64,000 nucleotides of DNA from Pseudovirgaria hyperparasitica. Its lineage: Eukaryota; Ascomycota; Dothideomycetes; Acrospermales; Acrospermaceae. Of this stretch, positions 55,635-64,000 are shown piece by piece. The stretch spans positions 1,420,805 through 1,484,804 of the forward strand of contig NW_022985556.1 in the NCBI RefSeq assembly GCF_010093815.1, written 5' to 3'. Under the pieces are notes generated by a model that was given only the letters and a program-made list of their open reading frames with translations, ran no database searches and was not told the DNA's origin. The number at the start of each line of letters is the position of its first letter. Within the stretch, counting starts at the first letter, position 1. The position numbers were made by a program, and so were the translations under genes.

Positions 55635-57756
55635 CGTCTTCAAACTCGTGAGCACACCGCTACATGTTTCGGTTCATGTCAGCCACCAGCAGATTATGCA
55701 GAAGATTGCCGATAAGGTAGGTACCGTAAATCATCCACGGTAACTGCGCCGTTTGCACGTAGCAATGGATAGGATACGCAGCCGATTCGGGTGAGGTAAA
55801 GCAGCTAAGGAGCCGTGATTAGCTAGGCTGCCCAGGGTCGAGTTGCCAATCTAGCGCGATCCTCCTGACTGGGAACAGCCACAGGCAAAGCCACGTGGGC
55901 GCCTTCTTCTTGACCTCGGAGACCCGCCCAGGTGCCCGACTCCCAAACACAGTAGCCAGCAGCATATTAGGGCCTGGCCTTCACTATAATCATGTGCCAT
56001 ACGCAAGTGCAGGCTGCTTTCTGGTCCGGTCCGATAACTGCCTTTTCACCCACGATATATCTGTATATCGAAACGTAGAGATACTCATCTTGACAATATA
56101 TAGGCATCACAGCCTCGAGGCTCCAATCCTGTCCAGACTGATCCTGTCAATGCAAAGCTCCTATCCGGAACCTCCTGGGTGCCTCGTATTCGAAGGACTG
56201 TGGGACTCATTATGTTTCCTTCGGAGATCCCACTAGGAACTCTTTCGTTGGGGCTCTAGAAAAGGAGTGGGAGTATAACCCATACAACATAGACCACAAG
56301 ACGCCTCATCAAGCCATGTCTCAAACTTTTAAGCTTCCCAACATTCTTTCACCCACCTGATAAAACACAGCTACTGGAACCTTAGATATATGCCTCTATT
56401 CCTCCGTGCACTTGCCTGTAAAGGCTATGGTAAAGGCATATTCTCAAACCCTCAACCTCCTCTTTTACTGCTCCTTGTCATTTCTCCGTCCCCTATTCCT
56501 TTGTTTCGCTCTTTTCAGATCTTTAGTCCTTTCAGTATGCCAGGTTCTCGTATAGAACTAGCCGAGTCTTGACAAGCACACGTAGAATTATACCATCAAT
56601 CAGTCCCAAATATGCCGTGTCACAGTTCCATCTGCGATCCTCCCAGCCCGTACACTTTTGAAACAGTTCCTTAACCTGTGCCTTCTCTGACCTCCAACCT
56701 TCTGATAACATCCTTGTCTAGTACACCAGAGTCCCTATCGGCGACAAGAATTCTACGATGTCAACGCCCCCTACTCCTTTATCAACGCTGCCATTCACAA
56801 AGTGGGACCCGACGTCCATCCTACTGCCCACATGCATAACTTAGACGGTGTTGTCTTATCGGCCTCTTCCCGGTCCTACGAGATGCTAAGCCAAGACGTA
56901 TGTTAATCATGGCGATACAAATATATGCTTATTGTAACGGCTTGATTTTCAACGAGAAGGGATGGGAGAATTGGTAGCAGCACTAAGGAAGACTAGGAAG
57001 GGCATGATACTTCGGAGTAATGGCCTGTTAACAGTGGGTGACGGTGCCATCTTCTCGATTTTATTTGACAGAGATTAGCGGTGAGGTGCAATTGGTAGTC
57101 GAAGCGGAGGCGAGATGGTCTTGGAGAAGGTGCTAGATGGTCTAGATGGGACCTTTGAGTATACATTGCGCAGGACGTGTGATCTAGAGATATTATATTA
57201 GAAACTCCAGCCGGATTTGAAAGGGAGACGTAGGGGGCTAGACGAAGAAGGGTGCGAGAAGGTGTTACTGACCCTTCACGCATGTGATCATATGTAGGAA
57301 TCGCATGGTTCACGTGAAGCATGAAATGTCGTCCTCGTTGAAATATGTTTTACTCATAATGCTTAATATCAAGCACATCCATCCCCTGTCATTTCAATCA
57401 CTATTTCTTGTCAAATGTCAGAATTTGAACAAAAACATTCAAACAGACCGCACCGAGGCAAGAAAACTGCGCTTATTTACCACTAGCCTGACCCAAAGGT
57501 GCCAGTTACTGACTTACTTATCCTTTCTCTACAATGCCATGTCATAGATGGTAATCGAATGGGTGATGTTCATATACATAAACAGTCGGGTGGGTGATGT
57601 GGTAACTATTTGCCCAGGTGGTCTAAATGTTTCGTTAGTAAGCACATGAAAATGCCCAGATGAAACAGCTCAATCTAAGCAGTCTAGATCTAACATTGTG
57701 TGAATTGACCACCCAATGCTACAAATGTGCTACTCAAAAACACGCTAATACATGCA
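55635..57756. other. Gene-free stretch, 2.1 kb
   Basis: The longest gene-free run outside the repeat block and the 20.4-22.9 kb gap. It holds the UBP8 promoter at its left end. Around 56.3-56.9 kb it is pyrimidine-rich (runs of CCTC, TTTC), like a fungal 5' leader, but no coding frame follows. Frames of 60-113 codons are not conserved-looking. A non-coding transcript is possible but not shown. Confidence 0.4.
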
Positions 57757-59112
57757 TCAAACAGCCTGCCATGTAATCGTCAACGAAGTCGCGTGGCTAG
57801 ACGTGTACACCTTCTGCTGCGTCGACCCGGATGGGACAGAATCTGCATAGAATGTCGAGCTTCCACCCGAGGCGAGCTTGCCGTTGTCCGATGTGAACAC
57901 GGTAGCGGTAGTACCAGAAGCACAGGTGAGTGTGCCAGACTGAATAGCACAAGGACCTTTCAGGACTATTAGCAGAGACAAGACAAACGGACCGGAGAAT
58001 GGTGTTTACCTTTGCTAGATGATAGAGTAAACCCGCTACCAGAAGAAGTCGCTGTGAAGGTAGCACAAGTACCAGAGCTGTACCAAGTTCCAGCACTGAT
58101 AATGCAACCTTTCTGTGAGCCTCCAGAGTTGCCATTTAAGTATCCTTTTGCTGGTGATCAGCGAGAGTGAGATGAATAATTGAGATATCTTACCTTTGCC
58201 AGAAAATGGAGCTCCTGTTGGCGCAGGGCCGATGGACGTTGTCTTCGTGCCACCGCCTGAAGAGCCCTTAGGAAGGTACTTGACACCCGTGGATGGGCAA
58301 GTGGACTTGGTACCATCAGGGTCAGTTGCTACAAATTCTCCAGTCTGCACGGAGCCCTTGACGTTGTAGTGATACCAGATCTCGTTGAGTGCGCCACTGG
58401 AGCAGCCGAGTGTGACTTGATATCCATGCTTGGCCGAGAGGGCGCTCTGGATTTGAGCGGATGTATATGTGCTACTGGACGAGGGTATGATGCCGGCTTC
58501 GGACAGCCATTGATAAGACGGCAGCGCCTTAAAGAGTGTGACAGTCTTTTCAAAGAAGTCTGCAACTTCCTCGGTAGGAGAAAAACTGGAATAACAGGAG
58601 GGCTCGTATGTGCTGATGCATGTGCCATGCTTCCCCCACTCATGCGCCCAGAAGGTTTCGTCATTGCCTTGATAGTCTTTCCAATATGTGTTCATGTATG
58701 AGAGTGTTGACTGCTTGCCGTTGGCATTGAGGATAGCAGAGATATTAGTATACTCGCGCTTCGAGTCGCAGCTAGCTTCATAGGTACCATCGCAGTTATC
58801 GGGCCTTATTCAAGGTTAGGATGAGGTCGTGTAGATGGACTTAAGAACGTACCATAGTCCGTGGATCGTCCAGGCGTCCGAGGGTCCGGTAGGAGGGTTG
58901 GTATCCCAGAACTGGGTTTGGAGAAGCTGTCCGCCTGGTGCATTGAAGCAGCAAGTGTTTGCGACTGCAGTAGTATTATGACAGCTGAGCTGGGAGTTTG
59001 AGCATGTTGCTGGGGTTCCACCCAGCACTGTTGCGCCTGATCCTAAGAGGACTTGGACACTGCCCAGGGCGAACTTCGATATAGTTTTCAGGGAAGGTAC
59101 AGAGGAAGCCAT
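57757..59112 (-). CDS. RNase T2 with C-terminal extension domain
   Basis: A secreted or vacuolar acid endoribonuclease. Introns 58805-58852, 58145-58193 and 57957-58009 give 401 aa. CAS I is WTIHGLW (H84), with the last Trp codon split by the first intron; CAS II is FWAHEWGKHGTC (H141, E142, H146). There are many Cys for disulphides (CSNSQLSCHN, CCFNAPGG). After the T2 fold (to about 285) come a Gly/Ser/Thr linker and a C-terminal beta-rich domain of about 95 residues (GCIISAGTWYSSGTCATF to SLTITWQAV), as in fungal Rny1-like enzymes. The ATG at 59112 (MASSVPSLK) opens a hydrophobic N-terminus; in-frame codons upstream (to 59226) look non-conserved. Intact. Confidence 0.9.
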
Positions 59113-59926
59113 ATTTACGATGAGATCTACACGTCCGTCTCCCATGACAATGGGATTCCTCACGTTTTGTACTGCATCTCTGGCGAACCTCAGCGCCATC
59201 CTTCCGGCTGCTGAACGTGTATCCAAGATAGTGCTCTGCTATAGCACCGCCGCTGTTATTGGATGATGTTTCGGGGTCGCAGCGGCTCTAGATATCGAAC
59301 AGGTAGGTCGGCGTAGATGATATGCAGCGGATACAGGACCGCCCCGTCTGGTAGTTATCCGATCCATCCAGTCAGGTGGCCGGGCGTTGTCTCGTGCGCT
59401 GGGGGCTGGGTAAGGTGCCTGAGATGAAGATCGCTGCAAGCGAAGCTTGGTATACCACTGGAAGCTTGTGTCCATGCTGGAAGCAACAAGAAGCTTTTTG
59501 CAGCATAGGTGGATCGAAGACGCAGTAGTCGTCCAGCTGTGGTCGGCGTGTGGAGACCTTGAAACGCCCAGGGGTGGCAATCTGCATTTCGCCTTGTCGT
59601 GCCTTCCTAATTCAGCCGTTATCGGCGTGTCACGGCAATTAGACATGCATTATCATTTTGACTACACCACAGACTCGGAGGTCGTGAAGTTGTGCAGGAG
59701 CTCGCCTACATTTTCTGCAATAAATTTACATATCGCTACATACATAATCATTGTAGTACACTGCCCCTGATTGAATTCGTGAGATCTTGCATTCGCTGAT
59801 GATCTGAGCCAACGCCAGGTTCTGAGCTAACGCCAATTCCCTGACAAATGCTGCACACTCATGATACAAACACTATCTGAATGCACATAGCCTCTATTAG
59901 TGCCAAGGCGTCCGTTGATCATCTCT
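59113..59926. other. Intergenic, 814 bp
   Basis: Promoter side of the RNase gene and 3' flank of the next minus-strand gene. Frames of up to 135 codons on both strands look random. Confidence 0.5.
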
Positions 59927-61683
59927 TCAATAATCATCATAGCTGGGATAGGAGTTATTCGCTCCCTGACCAGTATTTTCCACATCATCAAGACTTCTAT
60001 ATGTGTTGCCCCCGTTGCCTCTTCCACGGCCTCGATTTCCTCCACCTCCACCCCCACCACCGCGGGAGCGGTTGTCTCGGCCTCCTCGGCCTCCTTGAAG
60101 TCCTCTATGGCGGTCTCCTCGACCGCGTTGTTGATTACCACCTCTGTAGTTTCCTGAGATGCCGCCGCCACGTCTCTCATCGGGCCCGTGCCATTGCCAA
60201 TTGTGTTGAGGCTGGCGCTTATGCTGAGGTGGTGGGCCTGAACTTAAAGACATGTAGTCGTCTTCGCGTCCGTGGCTGCGCTTGGCCTGCTTGTTCGCAT
60301 ATTGGTTCTCTCGGTCGTTACTCGCCCGGACCTCGTTTTCAATGCGAAGCGTCACCTTTTCGCCGACGGTGCTTTCTATCTCGAACGATTGAGCCTCAGA
60401 TACTGGGTGCCAATTCTGAATTCGATTCGCGTCCATCGGTCGGGCGCCTCTTCTGAGTGTCAATACAACAGTTGGGGTGGCGTTGTCCGTGTAAACGTCC
60501 CTGGACGATTCAGATACTGGCTCCAAACGTGCAGCCCATAACTTGTTTTCGAAAACCGCAGTGCCTGTGACTCGCCAGGTGACTTTCTTGCCGATACCGC
60601 CGACTTTATCCATGATAGTCTTGGGGCAAGGTCTCGCAGTAATAAGGATGCTATTTGCGAGGTGGCGAACTTCTCCCTCAGGAGTGCCCGGCGGCAGTTT
60701 GACAAGACTCAAAAGTTTCTTAGTAGACTCTGGAGATATGAGGTAGGCAGTGAAGGAAGTCGTCCGTTTGATCTGGTAAGATGTTGTCCCTGGTGGTGCT
60801 CGGCGTGCTTTGACCTCTTCGTTGTGAGCGTTGATTATTCGCTGAATTTCCGCTACTTCTGTGACTGGGTCTAGACTCGCAGCGTTTTCGGGGACCTGGA
60901 TGACTTCCGCTATGATCGTATTACGTTTTACCGGAGTGTCTGGTGTCATCAGAGTCTTGTTAAATGTAAAGAAGAACTCTCTGAAAGCTTTCGTGTGCTT
61001 CGGCCTGTCCTCATATATTCGTATCTCCTCTGCATCTTTGTACGTGTACACTATTTCTTTGAGCAGCTCTTGCTTGTACATCAATGTACTACCGAATGTC
61101 TGATTTGACGGACCCACAGTCGGCTTCAAGCAGACCATATCGAAGTTCATGCCTTTGCTACGTGCCATACGCTTTATGAGATCGGAAAAGCGAGCCTCGG
61201 CTCTTCCGGTAAGCAACACAGTTAAGGCGTCTTTCGAATCCGTCGACAGTTTGACCAGGTCTACAACCTCTTCATTCCACCATCCTTGCCATGCTTTGGC
61301 TTCTTCTTTTTCCAAACCTTCGCCAGTGGCGGCTAATATGTTACTGTCGTGCCACCAACCACCTCCTAGAAAATAGTCCATGCTACTCAGTTTACCTATT
61401 GTGTTTATATCCCATAGCTGCTTGTTCGGTAGAGGACTCATGAAGACTTCGGGTATTTAGCGAAAGCATTCTTGGCTGATGTACAGCTTGACCTACGAGT
61501 ATTGTCGAAGTCGTAGATATGAATCGACTTGATATTAGGGATAGCTATGGGTATAATGTGAGTATTATATCGATTAGACAATAGCTTAAGGGCATGTTTA
61601 CGTGGGAGAGCATTGTCCTGACAGGACCATCTTTTCAAGCCAGTCAGTGTGTATTTCGCACTTCCGCCATTGCCGTTGGCCAT
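59927..61683 (-). CDS. Swiss-army-knife RNA-repair-like HAD protein with RGG tail
   Basis: A fungal protein of the HAD_SAK type, described from sequence analysis as a putative RNA-repair phosphatase/kinase-like domain; no reaction is proven that I know of. Intron 61447-61496 gives 568 aa. The HAD motif I is D58-F-D60-N-T62, and the intron cuts the next Leu codon. SPLPNKQLWD, GGWWHDSNIL, VLLTGRAEARF (motif II) and IYEDRPKH (motif III/IV) follow. The second part (about 190-370) lacks a known fold. The last 120 residues are Gln/Arg/Gly-rich with RGG and a long Gly run (GGGGGGGG), a likely RNA-binding tail. The ATG at 61683 gives MANGNGGSAKY. The antisense strand shows long frames from the repeats. 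Confidence 0.83.
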
Positions 61684-62019
61684 CGCTTCTGGAGGCAAAA
61701 GAATCCCGAGAGATCTACGAAACGTGAGGTTTGATTTCGGCTTGTTCCATAGCAGTGAAATCATGCACCACTATATGCGGGAAATCGTGGAAGGCTTTGG
61801 AAGAATTCAACGAGGATTTTTGGTCAGAGTCATGTCGCGCAACGCGCTCTAGATTACGCCGGTGTCGATCGTGCCGGGCTGTAACCGCCCATCATTCAGC
61901 CCTACCCCTACCAGAGACGCGCGCTAAGGTCTGAGGCTTCCAGGTACTCAACTCTGACCTGAACCCTTCTCTCAACGTTACCTACCTATCATTACGCTTC
62001 CTGACTACGCCTCTCGTAT
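61684..62019. promoter_or_regulatory. Divergent promoter region, SAK and RING genes, 336 bp
   Basis: Start codons of the minus-strand HAD_SAK gene and the plus-strand RING gene flank this stretch. No element identified. Confidence 0.45.
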
Positions 62020-63015
62020 ATGGAGCATGATGAGACGGCGAGCGAGCCCATACTTTCGCGGGATGTTTGCACAGATACCATTGCCGAGCGAGGCAAGGTG
62101 AAAGTCAGTCAAGCAGTCCCAGATCATTGCGTCATCTGCCTCTGCCCCATCTCCGAGAGGGCCATAACAACGCCGTGTAATCACTATACGTTTGACTTCA
62201 TATGCTTGGCCAGCTGGTTAGAGCAGCGTTCTGTGTGTCCGCTATGTGAGTGTCGTGCCCACGACACGCATGTCCACTGACAAAGCATAGGCAACACCGA
62301 GATCACAGCAATAGAATATGACTTTGCGTCGCCAACTGACTTTGAGAGATTAGCCATCAAACCGACCAGGCCATCTGGTAGAGTGGAAAACGCTTCACCT
62401 TCCCGTCAAAATCGACTGATGCACTCGAGTCAACGAACACCAACTCAAAGACCATGGGGTATTACTACTCCTGCACCGAGCCCTGACTTGGCACTGGTTC
62501 GTCGACGACACGTGTATAAACACGGGCTTCGGTGTCTCCATGTAGGCAGCAACCGAGTATCTAGGTATCGTGACTATACACCAATCCAATTCTCTACGTC
62601 CAGCGACTTGCAATCTCGAGCTCGACAGTGGATACGGCGGGAGCTACAGGTCTTCACTTTTCTAGATCCCACCAATGAGAGACGCTCACATGACGATGAA
62701 CAAGAGAGGGGTGCGAGTGTTGGACGAGCGTCAAATGCCGAATTCCTTCTATCATACCTTATAGCCATACTCAAAACAGTAGACATAAAGGGCAGTGCAG
62801 GGCAAGCTCAAGACATGCTTCAAGACTTCATCGGCCGAGAGAATGCATGTCTATTCTTACACGAGCTAAATTCATGGCTTCGGAGTCCATATATCCGCGT
62901 CCAAGATTGGGATAGGCACGTACAGTACGCACAAAAGCTCCCAGGCCCAAATGGAGACAGGTGTGTGGATTATCGCTATGCCGCTTACAGGAGATACGCG
63001 GGCGCTTCTGAATAG
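62020..63015 (+). CDS. RING-finger E3 ligase-like protein
   Basis: A probable ubiquitin (or SUMO) ligase of a fungal family resembling TOPORS-type RING proteins. Intron 62246-62290 (gtgagt donor, 45 nt) gives 316 aa. The RING is C37-x2-C40, C53-x-H55, C62 and C73-x2-C76. The last Cys codon is made by the splice (T plus GC), restoring CPLC. The position between H55 and C62 where Cys or His is usual is held by D59 (CNHYTFDFICL), which could act as ligand. After the RING come ITAIEYDFASPTDFE and the family block LVRRRHVYKHGLRCLHVGSN, RYRDYTP and RARQWIRRELQVFTFL. Without splicing the frame stops soon after CPLC. Intact. Confidence 0.83.
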
Positions 63016-63449
63016 AACACTGGGTGTAGCTAGATATTATCTTTAAAAGAGCTCATTTATTCACTTCCCTGTACATGCTCGCTGTCATTTCGCCTAGACC
63101 TATTTTCGTCCTGCAGCGCGATTTCGTTATTCTCCAATTGAGTTGTTTGATCTATTACATTGCGGTTCGTAGATACATTGGAACATGATGTGTTTGGTAC
63201 GCAATCATGCAGTGCTGCGAAGCTCGGGGAGCTCCTGCACCTCCGCTTATCGCAAACTGGGATTAAAAGGATGGAGGATCCATTCAATATGCCCCACCTA
63301 AACACTACCTACTCCGCCATCGTCACTTCGCTGAGCTCACTTCGTAACGTGTGCTACTCAACTAAATTTCCATAGTATATCAGCATAATTGCGGAGTCTG
63401 CTTGATTCATTACTTGGCAATACACAGCGCAACACACAACTATACCATT
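63016..63449. other. Intergenic, 434 bp
   Basis: Between two plus-strand genes. Frames of about 70-80 codons on both strands overlap each other and show nothing. Confidence 0.5.
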
Positions 63450-64000
63450 ATGACAGACAGTTCAGGTCTCAAAGAAAATGATACGCCTGCACCAACGCAC
63501 CCAGCACCTATCTCGACCACCAACCCGCGATCTCCACACACCAAAGACGCTTTGTCTCGAATCAATCCGAGCCCCATGAGCCATCGTCAAAGCTTCGGGG
63601 AGAATCTCCGGGGCATCCCGTCCTCTCCTCGACAACGACACCCTTCCCTATCACAACATGCACTTCAAGAATTGCTCGACAACCCACCTGTTCGAGGTAA
63701 TGGAGACCCAAGATTTCGAGGCCGGGATTGGCGGACACTGCAACTAGGCGAGATCGTTAAGGAGAAGGAGCAACAACTACAATTCGTGACCATGGATGAC
63801 AGCGTCGAGACTGCCACCAACGTAGGAAGCGTGTTATAATATCTTCATGCAGCGCTAACGATATCTAGCTCCTGGTGAATCCGAATTCCACAAACGTAGT
63901 CCTAATAAGAGAAAGCAGTGAGACGCAGGCCGTAATCGGTACATATGACTACGCAGACCTGAATGCATATCTTCTCTTGGTTGTCGGCCTGGCTCTACCG
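63450..64000 (+). CDS. CBS-domain protein, 3' end outside the window
   Basis: The start of a fungal CBS-domain protein; CBS pairs bind adenine nucleotides and regulate partner proteins. Exon 1 (63450-63821, 124 codons) begins [11 protein letters not shown] and has a Pro/Ser-rich disordered head, then [33 protein letters not shown] and [12 protein letters not shown]. Intron 63822-63868 (47 nt, CTAAC branch point) leads to [36 protein letters not shown], open at the window end. Without splicing the frame ends at once (GSVL). [12 protein letters not shown] is the typical end of a first CBS motif. Domain identity is good; the specific role is unknown. Confidence 0.75.

Noticed and set aside
55895-56236. 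113-codon plus-strand frame in the 2.1-kb gap
   Set aside because: Low-quality translation without motif; probably chance.

Overview
This window comes from a filamentous ascomycete, most likely a Dothideomycete (an inference from gene content and style, not a proven placement). Genes are split by short spliceosomal introns, mostly 45-60 nt with GT-AG ends and CTNAY-like branch points. There are HET-domain proteins, a subtilisin, a CBM1-GH5 cellulase and GH28/GH53 pectin enzymes. One AT-rich block shows repeat-induced point mutation (RIP): CpA and TpG are almost gone, TpA is very common and CpG is kept.

Left part (1-5.6 kb): a TPR protein cut by the window edge (probably the tail of an NLR/STAND-type protein), a seven-exon GDP-mannose 4,6-dehydratase gene and an unidentified three-exon gene. 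Middle block (5.63-16.74 kb): a nested repeat. The outer element is a Tc1/mariner-like DNA transposon with 148-bp terminal inverted repeats. It holds a decayed transposase gene and a second, convergent gene of about 640 codons that I do not recognise. A 7.4-kb Ty3/gypsy chromovirus fossil with 228-bp LTRs sits inside that second gene.

Right part (16.9-64 kb): gene-dense and GC-richer. It runs HET protein, secreted subtilisin, CBM1-GH5 endoglucanase, MFS sugar porter, Pkr1, SmD1, TauD-type dioxygenase, GH28, a HET pseudogene, GH53 galactanase, SnoaL-like protein, Mto1/ApsB microtubule organiser, Pol I subunit Rpa34, Grc3 kinase, alpha/beta hydrolase, old yellow enzyme, DUF427 protein, a KLHDC4/Kel3-like kelch protein, Ubp8 (SAGA deubiquitinase), RNase T2, a 'Swiss army knife' HAD RNA-repair-like protein, a RING E3-like protein and the start of a CBS-domain protein.

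There is no single pathway. Themes are plant cell-wall and protein degradation (GH5, GH28, GH53, subtilisin, sugar porter), RNA biology (SmD1, Grc3, Rpa34, RNase T2, SAK protein) and non-self recognition (TPR/NLR-like, two HET loci). The head-to-head pair RPA34-GRC3 shares a 301-bp promoter, and both products act in rRNA synthesis. Exon structures were worked out by eye from splice signals and protein-family continuity; no alignment or transcript data were available.
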